The notes below the pieces were generated by a model, which was not told the origin of the DNA, did not search any database, and worked only from the letters and a program-made list of their open reading frames with translations. Position numbers and translations under genes: made by a program. DNA of 30,037 nt. Origin: Candidatus Atribacteria bacterium (lineage in GTDB: Bacteria > Bipolaricaulota > Bipolaricaulia > UBA7950 > UBA9294). Each line of letters starts with the position of its first letter. The first letter of the stretch is position 1. Shown piece by piece: positions 16,056-22,848 of this stretch. The stretch is from positions 1 to 30,037 of the forward strand of contig SPBW01000007.1 of the NCBI GenBank assembly GCA_004525685.1, given 5' to 3'.

Positions 16056-16596
16056 CGAGCGCCTCCTTCCCCTGTTCGTACCCCGTGTTGAACGCGCGCT
16101 CGTTTAGGTCCTTCGTGCGTGCGGGAACTGAGTTGAGAATGGCGTCGAGCATGGCATCACGCGACACGACCTTCGAAATCGCGGCAAGTGCACCCAGCAT
16201 GACAACATTGGCCACAATCTTACGACCGAGTCCGTCGGCCAAGCGTGTCGCAGGAATGCTGTAGACCCTAGAGACAGATGGCGGAAGTTCAGAGAAATCG
16301 ACCAAGTCCTCGTCGACAATGAGCGTGCCTTCTGGATCGATATCCTGGCCGTATTTCTCATACGCTTCCTGAGACATGATGACCAAGATGCCAGGTTGAC
16401 TGAGACGGGGATAGCCAATGACGTCATCGGATACGACAAGGTCGGCGTTGCAGGCGCCACCGCGAGCCTCAGGCCCGTAGGATTGCATCATCACAGCGTT
16501 CTTGCCGCCGTAGATCGAAGCTGCTCGACCGGCGATCTTGCCTGCTGAGATGATTCCTTGCCCTCCAAATCCAGCGAAACGCATTTCAGATCGCAT
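16042..16596 (-). CDS. korC: 2-oxoglutarate:ferredoxin oxidoreductase, gamma subunit
   Basis: A 184-residue gamma subunit of the 2-oxoacid:ferredoxin oxidoreductase family, with the N-terminal FAGFGGQGIISAGKI CoA-binding-type motif and the SYGPEARGGACNADLVVS segment. It belongs with korD-korA-korB, yet lies nearly 9 kb away, separated by the hdr, mvh and frd genes; it follows sucCD. A second oxidoreductase elsewhere could own it, but no other alpha/beta pair is seen. ATG 16596 is the first start after an in-frame stop; ATG 16584 is an alternative. Neither has a normally spaced ribosome site, but a GGGAGG lies 28 bases upstream with a hairpin in between. Confidence 0.9.
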   Translation of the reverse strand: MRSEMRFAGFGGQGIISAGKIAGRAASIYGGKNAVMMQSYGPEARGGACNADLVVSDDVIGYPRLSQPGILVIMSQEAYEKYGQDIDPEGTLIVDEDLVDFSELPPSVSRVYSIPATRLADGLGRKIVANVVMLGALAAISKVVSRDAMLDAILNSVPARTKDLNERAFNTGYEQGKEALGEQS

Positions 16597-16605
16597 ATCT
16601 GGGCA

Positions 16606-16622
16606 GTCCCATATATTGGGAC
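16606..16622. promoter_or_regulatory. palindrome in the korC leader (operator copy 1 or mRNA hairpin)
   Basis: A perfect inverted repeat GTCCCA-5-TGGGAC ten bases upstream of the korC ATG. Its core on the minus strand, TCCCAATATATGGGA, is nearly the same as the palindrome at 16712-16726. It may be a protein-binding site. As RNA, folding it would bring the upstream GGGAGG to about 11 bases from the start codon. Confidence 0.45.
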
Positions 16623-16688
16623 AACCTCCCTATGATGGGTTTTGGCAAACGTAGTCTAGGATGGATTCCGGGAGAAATCTACAGCAGC

Positions 16689-16702
16689 AGGACAATTGTC
16701 CT
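16689..16702. promoter_or_regulatory. perfect 14-bp palindrome
   Basis: AGGACAATTGTCCT is fully self-complementary and lies in the sucD-korC gap between the two related AT-centred palindromes. No regulator family is recognised for it. Spacing to any clear promoter cannot be given, since I find no convincing -35/-10 pair in this gap. Confidence 0.4.
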
Positions 16703-16711
16703 CTAATCTGG

Positions 16712-16726
16712 TCTCAATATATGAGA
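16712..16726. promoter_or_regulatory. palindrome downstream of sucD (operator copy 2)
   Basis: TCTCAATATATGAGA, an inverted repeat with the same ATATA centre as the site in the korC leader (T to C and A to G in the arms, a compensated pair change). It ends five bases before the sucD stop codon. It is not followed by a T run, so it is not read as a terminator. Confidence 0.45.
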
Positions 16727-16731
16727 TACCG

Positions 16732-17604
16732 TCAGCGAATCAGACTCTCGGCCATCAGTTCGCCTATGTGGGCGGGGCTCTCTGCAACCCCTACGCCGGT
16801 CGACTGAAGGGCTTCAATCTTGGCTGCTGCTGTGCCTGATCCGCCAGAAATAATGGCGCCCGCATGCCCCATACGTCGGCCAGGAGGCGCTGTCTGACCA
16901 GCGATGAAGGCAACGACAGGTTTGGAGATGTGATCCGCGATAACCTGCGCTGCCTCTTCTTCAGCGCTGCCTCCGATCTCGCCGATCAAGATGATGCCCT
17001 TGGTATCTGGATCCTGCTCGAATAAGAGCAATAGGTCTGAGAAGGATAGTCCGATGATCTGATCACCGCCGATGCCCACGCACGTTGACTGGCCGATGCC
17101 CAGTGACGTGAGTTGATGCACCACTTCGTAGGTCAGGGTGCCGGATCGAGAGATGATGCCGATGTGTCCAGGCTGATGGATGTAGCCTGCCATCACACCG
17201 AGCTTGCACTTGCCTGGACTGATCAGGCCGGGTGTGTTGGGTCCGATGAGCTTGATGCCTACGGAATCGAGATGTTTGCGAATCGCCAACATGTCGTTGA
17301 CGGGAATCCCTTCAGTCAAACATACGATCAGTTCGATGCCTGCTTCGGCCGCCTCAAGGATGGCGTCAGCTGAGAAGGCAGGGGGCACGAAAATGATGGA
17401 TGCATTGGCGCCGGTCTGCGCCACACCTTCTGAGACCGTGTCAAAGACAGGAGTCCCGTCGACGTCTTGGCCACCCTTGCCTGGCGTAACTCCAGCAACG
17501 ATCTTTGTTCCGTAGTCACGCATCTGGCGTGTGTGGAACTGCCCTTCGTTGCCTGTAATGCCCTGAACGAGCACGCGCGTATCATTTCCAACCAGAATGC
17601 TCAC
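16732..17604 (-). CDS. sucD: succinyl-CoA synthetase, alpha subunit
   Basis: A 290-residue CoA-binding subunit that carries the phosphohistidine. The N-terminal CoA-binding fold (VQGITGNEGQFHTRQM), the GPNTPGLISP segment and the active-site His247 in GRRMGHAGAI are all present. With SucC it interconverts succinyl-CoA + ADP/GDP + phosphate with succinate + CoA + NTP; here it would activate succinate for 2-oxoglutarate synthesis. The start is a GTG at 17604, overlapping the sucC stop as GTGA. Length is normal. Confidence 0.96.
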   Translation of the reverse strand: MSILVGNDTRVLVQGITGNEGQFHTRQMRDYGTKIVAGVTPGKGGQDVDGTPVFDTVSEGVAQTGANASIIFVPPAFSADAILEAAEAGIELIVCLTEGIPVNDMLAIRKHLDSVGIKLIGPNTPGLISPGKCKLGVMAGYIHQPGHIGIISRSGTLTYEVVHQLTSLGIGQSTCVGIGGDQIIGLSFSDLLLLFEQDPDTKGIILIGEIGGSAEEEAAQVIADHISKPVVAFIAGQTAPPGRRMGHAGAIISGGSGTAAAKIEALQSTGVGVAESPAHIGELMAESLIR

Positions 17605-18767
17605 GACGTCACCCCCACTGCCGCTGCGACCATTACCGCTGCCTCGCCCAAACTTGATGCGGTACGGAAGCTCAATCCCGACTCATTGAGAATCCGGCGG
17701 CCCTGTTCCACATTGGTGCCCTCCAAACGGACAATCACTGGGACTAGGATGCTGAGCTTCTTGGCCGCAGCGACCACGCCTTCTGCCAGCACATCGCAAC
17801 GCAGAATGCCCCCGAAGATGTTGATGAACACGGCCTTGACGTCGGGATCCCCGATGAGGATCTGAACACCCTTCTCAATCATCTCTGCAGTGGCACCACC
17901 GCCGACATCGAGGAAATTGGCAGGCGATGCGCCGACATGTTTGATGAGATCCATCGTCGCCATGGCCAATCCTGCGCCGTTGACGAGGCATCCAACAGTT
18001 CCGTCGAGCTTGATGTAATTCAGATTGACGGCAGTGGCCTCAACTTCTAGAGGATCTTCTTCATTGAGGTCGCGAAGATCCCGCAAGTCAGGATGACGAA
18101 ACAGACCGTTATCATCGAGATTGAGCTTGGCATCGATGGCAAGCGGGTCTCCGTCACTGGTGATAGCCAATGGGTTGATCTCCGCGAGGACGCAGTCTTG
18201 CTCACAGAACAGTCGATACAAGGACTGGATAAATTTCGCGACGCCTCGTGCCGTCTTGATTGGCAAGCCAAGGCGATGGGCAAGCCGAAATGCCTGGAAT
18301 GGGCGCAGTCCTAGGAAGGGATCAACGATCTCCTTCAGGATGGCATCTGGATCCCGGAGCGCTGTCTCTTCGATGTCTACGCCGCCAGCGCGGCTAGCCA
18401 TCACGGTAATGGCTCGATTGCCGCGGTCAATGGCCATGCCAAGATAGAGTTCCTGCGCGATGTCGGCTGCGGACTCGATCAGAAGCAGTCTTACAATGCG
18501 CCCTCCGGACCCTGTCTGAGGCGTCACCAGCGTCATGCCCAGCATGCGGGTGGCGGCATCGCGGACCTGTGATGCGCTCTTGGCAAGCTCAATACCTCCA
18601 CCCTTGCCGCGGCCACCGGCATGAATCTGGGCCTTGACAACGACAGGATATCCAAGCGCATTGGCCGATGATACTGCCTCATCCACTGTGGATGCGGTAT
18701 TTGAAGCGGAGACGGGGATACCGTACTTGGCGAATAGCTGCTTCGCCTGATACTCATGAATCCTCAT
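17601..18767 (-). CDS. sucC: succinyl-CoA synthetase, beta subunit
   Basis: A 388-residue ATP-grasp subunit beginning MRIHEYQAKQLFAKYGIPVS. It has the HAGGRGKGGGIELA nucleotide-binding segment, the AEINPLAI metal motif and the GGGATAEMIEKGV and NIFGGI segments of the C-terminal domain. ATG 18767 is chosen over 18797 because AAGGAGGG lies nine bases before it and family homology starts there. First gene of the minus-strand run, with its own promoter at 18807-18835 and a CRP/FNR-like palindrome at the expected transcription start. Confidence 0.96.
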   Translation of the reverse strand: MRIHEYQAKQLFAKYGIPVSASNTASTVDEAVSSANALGYPVVVKAQIHAGGRGKGGGIELAKSASQVRDAATRMLGMTLVTPQTGSGGRIVRLLLIESAADIAQELYLGMAIDRGNRAITVMASRAGGVDIEETALRDPDAILKEIVDPFLGLRPFQAFRLAHRLGLPIKTARGVAKFIQSLYRLFCEQDCVLAEINPLAITSDGDPLAIDAKLNLDDNGLFRHPDLRDLRDLNEEDPLEVEATAVNLNYIKLDGTVGCLVNGAGLAMATMDLIKHVGASPANFLDVGGGATAEMIEKGVQILIGDPDVKAVFINIFGGILRCDVLAEGVVAAAKKLSILVPVIVRLEGTNVEQGRRILNESGLSFRTASSLGEAAVMVAAAVGVTS

Positions 18768-18782
18768 GAAGCGCCCTCCTTG

Positions 18783-18798
18783 AGTGACCTTGATCACA
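18783..18798. promoter_or_regulatory. CRP/FNR-family-like operator overlapping the sucC transcription start
   Basis: AGTGACCTTGATCACA matches the CRP consensus TGTGA-N6-TCACA at all but the first base. It lies just downstream of the predicted sucC -10 element, where binding would block rather than recruit polymerase. Which CRP/FNR-type protein would bind, if any, is unknown. Confidence 0.4.
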
Positions 18799-18806
18799 TG
18801 GGGAGG

Positions 18807-18835
18807 AACATACGTCCTTCGATGATCTTGGTCAA
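18807..18835 (-). promoter_or_regulatory. sigma-70-like promoter for sucC and the minus-strand run
   Basis: On the minus strand TTGACC (18835-18830) and TATGTT (18812-18807) are separated by exactly 17 bases, giving a transcription start near 18800 and a leader of about 33 bases to the sucC ATG. Confidence 0.6.
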
Positions 18836-18931
18836 GAGCTTCGCCTCAAGCGCAGACGATTCTACCAAGGAGGAATCCAGAATAGGGCAGAGGGTTGCTG
18901 CAAGATCAAGAGAACTGTGCCCCACTGTGCG

Positions 18932-18960
18932 TTGACAGTGAAACGGCGGTTCGATACTGT
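18932..18960 (+). promoter_or_regulatory. sigma-70-like promoter for apgM and the hox operon
   Basis: A consensus TTGACA (18932-18937) and TACTGT (18955-18960) with a 17-base spacer. The start codon of apgM at 18990 follows after a GGGAGGAG ribosome site. It probably drives the whole apgM-PHP-hox transcript, as no later gap shows a better promoter. Confidence 0.65.
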
Positions 18961-18989
18961 AGCGTCGCTCATACTAGGGAGGAGAACGA

Positions 18990-20225
18990 ATGAAGGGCAT
19001 TCTTATCATTGCAGATGGATTGGGCGGACGACCGACGGATATGAATGGGAACACCTGTCTAGAGGCAGCGGATACGCCCTATTTGGATGCGCTCGCTACA
19101 CGCGGGGCACTTGGACTACTTGACCCGATCGGTCCAGGTATCCGTCCTGGTAGCGACACAGCCCACCTCTCATTGCTTGGCTATGACCCGTACAAGGTCT
19201 ACACCGGACGTGGCGTGTTCGAATGTCTCGGCATGGGCATGGATGTTCAAGCAGGCGATATCTGCTTCCGAGCCAACTTCGCGTCTGTCGAACCATCGCA
19301 AGAAGGTCTTCGTCTGCTCGATCGCCGCGCCGGAAGAATCAACGAGGGGCAGAAGGAACTGGAACAAGCTCTCCAAGCGTTGGCTATTCCAGGGATTGAG
19401 ATCGAGTTCCTAGCCAGTACGCAGCATCGCGGCGCACTGAGAATTCGCGGCGAAGGGCTCTCGCGGTTTGTCAGTGAGACCGATCCTCATGAAACAGGCG
19501 CGCTGTTGCATGAATCTCGGCCGACCCAGGATGAGGCAGGCGCAGAGAAGACGGCCGAGATCATCAATCAGATCACGCAGCAGAGCTATGAGCTGCTCAA
19601 AGACCACCCCGTGAATCGCAAACGAATCGCCGAAGGCGAACTGCCAGCCAACGTCATGCTTCTTCGCGGTGCTGCCAACTGCCCCGTGCTGCCGTCTATT
19701 GAGTCGATCACCGGCGCACGCGGTGCAGTCATCGCTGGCGGGGCGCTCTATCGTGGTGTTGCTGAAGCCTGTGGCATGACCTACTTGCCTGTTGCGGGAG
19801 CGACAGGAGGGCTAGACACGAACATCCGTGCCAAAGCCAATGCCATTCTAGAGGCGCTGAAGAGCTACGACTACGTGTTCTGCCATCTCAAGGGAACAGA
19901 CAACGCCGGGCATGACCGGAATGCCCAAGACAAGAGGGCATTCATCGAACGCATGGATCGCGAACTGTTCAAGATTCTCATTGAGCAGGTCAATTGGGAG
20001 TCGACACACCTAGCATTCACGGGCGATCACTGCACGCCCATTGATTTCGGCGACCATACCGTCGATCCCGTCCCTGTGCTGTTCGTGGGGCCAAGTATCC
20101 CGCGTGATCCCAGCACGACGATTGGCATTCGCGTTGCCGGACAAGGCGGGCTGGGACGATTCAGTGGGCGAGTCCTGCCGATGCTGCTTGGATACTGCAA
20201 CTGGGCACCCAAATTTGGGTCCTAG
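18990..20225 (+). CDS. apgM: archaeal-type 2,3-bisphosphoglycerate-independent phosphoglycerate mutase
   Basis: Interconverts 3- and 2-phosphoglycerate in glycolysis/gluconeogenesis. The 411 residues follow the alkaline-phosphatase-fold ApgM family, distinct from the larger bacterial GpmI. Metal/catalytic features: Asp9 in IIADGLGG, the phosphorylated Ser55 in PGSDTAHLSLLGYDP, DNAGHDRNAQDK, and the late GDHCTP...FGDHTVDPVP metal motif. ATG 18990 has GGGAGGAG five bases upstream. ApgM occurs in archaea and in scattered anaerobic bacteria. It heads an operon whose later genes are a hydrogenase, an unusual pairing. Confidence 0.95.
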   Translation: MKGILIIADGLGGRPTDMNGNTCLEAADTPYLDALATRGALGLLDPIGPGIRPGSDTAHLSLLGYDPYKVYTGRGVFECLGMGMDVQAGDICFRANFASVEPSQEGLRLLDRRAGRINEGQKELEQALQALAIPGIEIEFLASTQHRGALRIRGEGLSRFVSETDPHETGALLHESRPTQDEAGAEKTAEIINQITQQSYELLKDHPVNRKRIAEGELPANVMLLRGAANCPVLPSIESITGARGAVIAGGALYRGVAEACGMTYLPVAGATGGLDTNIRAKANAILEALKSYDYVFCHLKGTDNAGHDRNAQDKRAFIERMDRELFKILIEQVNWESTHLAFTGDHCTPIDFGDHTVDPVPVLFVGPSIPRDPSTTIGIRVAGQGGLGRFSGRVLPMLLGYCNWAPKFGS

Positions 20226-20258
20226 CGCTCAATACTCCGCAAAGGAGATGCAAATCCG

Positions 20259-21005
20259 TTGAAGACCTTTCTCGCTGATCTGCATATCCATTCTTGCCTT
20301 TCTCCTTGCGGGCAGCGCGAAATGACGCCGCGAAACATTGTTGACGCTGCGCTGGCGAGGGGGCTCGATCTGATTGCCATCACCGATCACAACACAGCTG
20401 CCATGACGCCAGCTGTCGCTACAGTTGCTCGGATGTGCGGCCTCGCCTATCTCTATGGATTGGAGCTGCAGACCCGCGAAGACGTGCATTTGCTGGCCTA
20501 CTTCGATGACGAGGCGACGTGTCTTGCCTTCTCCGACGAAATCTACGCCTTGTTGCCGGACTCCTCAGTCGATCCCTTCGGATTGGGAGATCAGGTCCAA
20601 GTTGATGTCGATGAGACCATCCTTCGAGTCGAGCCGAAGTTTCTGGTGAATGGATTGGATCTCTCGTTTCGCGATGCTGTCCAACGGATTCGCGAGCTTG
20701 GCGGCTTGGCTGTTCCCGCACACATCGACCGCGAGTTCTTCAGCGTGCTTTCACAACTGGGCGAAATGCCCGAGGGTCTCAGCTTTTCATTGGTGGAAGC
20801 GCGGTACGAAGATCGACACGAGGTCTGCGGAACATCTGAGGTGCTCAGAACATCTGATGCACACTTCTTGGAGGGCATTGGCGTGAGGACGTCACTGATA
20901 GCAGTGAAGGAGCTCACGATCGAAGAGTTGCGCAAAGCAGCCAAGGGTGAGGAAGGGCGATCCATTCGCGGACAATTCCATAGCCTGATTTCGGCGGAGT
21001 CATAG
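20259..21005 (+). CDS. PHP-domain metal-dependent phosphoesterase
   Basis: A 248-residue PHP-domain protein. The metal-binding motifs are DLHIHSCLSPCG (residues 6-17), AITDHN, VPAHIDRE and TSDAHFLEG. Substrates of such stand-alone PHP proteins include nucleoside phosphates and 3',5'-bisphosphates, but the substrate is unknown here. PHP genes often lie beside bifurcating or NAD-linked hydrogenase genes in Thermotogae and clostridia, so the context is familiar though unexplained. The start is a TTG at 20259: the first metal motif is only six residues on, and no in-frame ATG precedes it. Its TTGA overlaps the stop of a four-codon reading frame (ATG 20248) after AAAGGAG, which may couple translation. 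Confidence 0.88.
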   Translation: MKTFLADLHIHSCLSPCGQREMTPRNIVDAALARGLDLIAITDHNTAAMTPAVATVARMCGLAYLYGLELQTREDVHLLAYFDDEATCLAFSDEIYALLPDSSVDPFGLGDQVQVDVDETILRVEPKFLVNGLDLSFRDAVQRIRELGGLAVPAHIDREFFSVLSQLGEMPEGLSFSLVEARYEDRHEVCGTSEVLRTSDAHFLEGIGVRTSLIAVKELTIEELRKAAKGEEGRSIRGQFHSLISAES

Positions 21006-21231
21006 GGCTCTCCTGCCATTTGGCAATCTGGCGTCGAACTTCTTCATCACGATCATTGCGAGAGGCGAACCAGATGTTAGAATCTGCAATCGATGCAAAG
21101 GACAAGCCGTTTGCATAGATAGTCACGAGATTACAGAACTGCTGGGGGATGCTGTTGTGCAAGATCCAGCAGTGATTCGATACTTACGGCAAGCGATTGC
21201 CGAAGGATTAGGAGGCGTCGATGAAGCTTGA
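20989..21231 (+). CDS. possible small CxxC protein without a normal start codon (or gene remnant)
   Basis: Between the PHP and ferredoxin-like genes one plus-strand frame stays open from 20989 to a TGA at 21229-21231 that overlaps the next ATG, as real operon genes here do. Its later part reads like protein: ARGEPDVRICNRCKGQ, then SHEITELLGDAVVQDPAVIR, ending in AIAEGLGGVDEA. It has one CxxC and no other metal motif. There is no ATG, GTG or TTG before the coherent part; only CTG (21013, 21028) or ATT (21055) are available. It may use a rare start, be the remnant of a gene, or be chance. I do not recognise a family. Confidence 0.3.
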   Translation, partial: FRRSHRALLPFGNLASNFFITIIARGEPDVRICNRCKGQAVCIDSHEITELLGDAVVQDPAVIRYLRQAIAEGLGGVDEA

Positions 21232-21583
21232 ACAGTTGAGGAAGATACGCGAGCAGGCTTCCGAAAATCGTGGACGTGCCGGTGGAGCCGTTCGTCTTGA
21301 GATCAAGGTTTCAATGGGCACAAGCGGGATTGCTGCAGGATCTCGATCTGTGCTGCAAGCTTTCCTCGATGAGATCGACACTCGAAACCTGACCGACGTC
21401 TCTGTGACCCAGACAGGTGAACGAGGATGGGCATCGTGCGAGCCGGTTGCCGAAGTGCAAGAGCTTGGCAAGGAGCCCGTGTTCTATAGCTGCTTAACCG
21501 TGGACAAGGTGCGGCGGATTGCACAAGAACACATCGTTGGTGGAACGCCGGTTGCCGACTATCAAATCAATCCTGCGGGATAA
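21221..21583 (+). CDS. thioredoxin-fold ferredoxin-like protein lacking its usual cluster cysteines
   Basis: A 120-residue protein of the [2Fe-2S] thioredoxin-fold family found in NAD(P)-linked hydrogenase operons (HndB-like). The backbone motifs are clear: MGTSGIAAGSRSVL (32-45), NLTDVSVTQTGERGWASCEP (56-75) and EHIVGGTPVADYQI (103-116). In relatives I recall these read MGTCGIAAGA and TGCIGLCQQEP. Here the Cys at 35, 67 and 71 are Ser, Glu and Ala; only Cys73 and Cys91 remain. It probably does not hold the normal cluster and may be structural. It starts at ATG 21221 after GGAGG and precedes hoxU by 28 bases. Confidence 0.75.
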   Translation: MKLEQLRKIREQASENRGRAGGAVRLEIKVSMGTSGIAAGSRSVLQAFLDEIDTRNLTDVSVTQTGERGWASCEPVAEVQELGKEPVFYSCLTVDKVRRIAQEHIVGGTPVADYQINPAG

Positions 21584-21611
21584 GGCCTCTACGGAGGAGT
21601 AAGGAGAGGGC

Positions 21612-22310
21612 GTGGATAAGATTACGCTAACTATCGACGGGCAACTGCTGACCGCATCGCCTGGCGAGACCCTTCTCACGGTGGCGACGCGCAACGGAAT
21701 TCGAATTCCAACGTTGTGCCATCTTGAAGGGCTGACGGATGTGGGTGCGTGCCGTTTGTGTATTGTCGAGGTAATCGGGCAACTGGTTCCGGCATGCACA
21801 ACCGAAGCGGCGAACGAGATGGTCGTGAAGACGCGGACCGAAGCCATCAAGAAGTACCGGCGACAAGTCTTGGAGATGCTGTTCGCTGAGGGCAATCATG
21901 TGTGCTCGTTTTGCATATCCAATGGTGGATGCGAGCTGCAGGATCTGGCGTGCGAACTGGAAATGCACTCGGTGACTGTTCCGTACGCCTATCCGCGCAA
22001 CCGCGTGGACGCCAGCCATCCGTGGTTCCTGATTGACAGAGATCGCTGCGTGCTCTGCGGTCGCTGCGTGCGTGCATGTGGTGAAGTGGAAGGTGCCCAT
22101 ACCTGGGCGTTTGCCGAACGCGGCCACACTGCTCGCGTGATCACCGATCTGGATGTCGATTGGGGCGACGCGGAATCCTGCACCAGCTGCGGCAAGTGCG
22201 TTGAGTCGTGCCCGACCGGCGCCATCGCCCTCAAGGGTGCCTCCAACGCCGAAATGCGAAAAGACACCGATATGGTCGCACGCCTGGTCGAAAGGAGAGA
22301 GCATGAGTAA
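21612..22310 (+). CDS. hoxU: NAD-linked [NiFe] hydrogenase diaphorase subunit HoxU
   Basis: A 232-residue NuoG-N-terminal-like electron relay. Residues 1-70 bind [2Fe-2S] through Cys36, 47, 50, 62; a His/Cys3 [4Fe-4S] site follows at His96, Cys98, 101, 107; and two [4Fe-4S] ferredoxin motifs lie at Cys146/149/152/156 and Cys190/193/196/200. This is the full HoxU cluster set. GTG 21612 follows AAGGAGAGG. It joins the diaphorase HoxEF to the hydrogenase HoxYH and overlaps hoxY by 8 bases. Confidence 0.92.
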   Translation: MDKITLTIDGQLLTASPGETLLTVATRNGIRIPTLCHLEGLTDVGACRLCIVEVIGQLVPACTTEAANEMVVKTRTEAIKKYRRQVLEMLFAEGNHVCSFCISNGGCELQDLACELEMHSVTVPYAYPRNRVDASHPWFLIDRDRCVLCGRCVRACGEVEGAHTWAFAERGHTARVITDLDVDWGDAESCTSCGKCVESCPTGAIALKGASNAEMRKDTDMVARLVERREHE

Positions 22311-22839
22311 GGTCAAGGTCTCTACGCTGTGGTTCAGCGGCTGTGCCGGCTGTCATATGTCTCTTCTTGATATTGACGAAGTGCTCATCGACCTGGCAGG
22401 GCGAATCGAGTTGTGCAACAGCCCCATCACCGACCTTAAAGTGTTCCCCGAGGGTGGCGTCGACGTCACCCTGATTGAAGGGGCCATCGCCAATGAGGAG
22501 CAGCTGCATCTCGTCAAGGAAGCACGCGAGAAGTCTAAGATCCTCATCGCGTTCGGCGATTGCGCGGTTACAGGGAACGTGCCCGGATTGCGCAACGGGT
22601 TGCAGACTGACACGTTGATCGAGGACATCTACGGAAAGGGAGTGACGACCAACGGCAACTTGCCCTATGACGTCGTCCCGCGGCTGCTGGATCGTGTCCG
22701 ACCTGTCCACGAAGTGGTTCCGGTGGAGTACTTCCTGCATGGTTGTCCGCCGCCTCCGGGCGTAATCGCCAAAACCATTCTCGCCTTGCTCGACGGTAAG
22801 ACGCCGGAGCTTGTGGGCGAGGATCTCAAGTTCGGTTAG
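22303..22839 (+). CDS. hoxY: NAD-linked [NiFe] hydrogenase small subunit HoxY
   Basis: A 178-residue small subunit holding only the proximal [4Fe-4S] cluster: Cys14 and Cys17 (FSGCAGCHMS), Cys87 (FGDCAVTG) and Cys148 (LHGCPPPP). The short length without further clusters is typical of group 3d HoxY, where electrons pass on to HoxU. ATG 22303 follows AAAGGAGAG. There is no signal peptide, so the enzyme is cytoplasmic. It lies directly before hoxH. Confidence 0.93.
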   Translation: MSKVKVSTLWFSGCAGCHMSLLDIDEVLIDLAGRIELCNSPITDLKVFPEGGVDVTLIEGAIANEEQLHLVKEAREKSKILIAFGDCAVTGNVPGLRNGLQTDTLIEDIYGKGVTTNGNLPYDVVPRLLDRVRPVHEVVPVEYFLHGCPPPPGVIAKTILALLDGKTPELVGEDLKFG

Positions 22840-22848
22840 GGAGAAAGC

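Noticed and set aside
16712..16734. Intrinsic terminator after sucD
   Set aside because: The stem is short with an AT loop and there is no T run after it on the minus strand; it matches the korC-leader palindrome better as an operator.
18990..20225. Cofactor-independent GpmI or alkaline phosphatase instead of ApgM
   Set aside because: The length near 410 and the GSDTAHLSLLGYDP and GDHCTP motifs match the archaeal-type mutase, not the ~510-residue GpmI.
20914..21162. Minus-strand frame of 82 codons across the PHP end and the following gap
   Set aside because: It opposes a tight plus-strand operon, overlaps the conserved PHP end and shows no family features.
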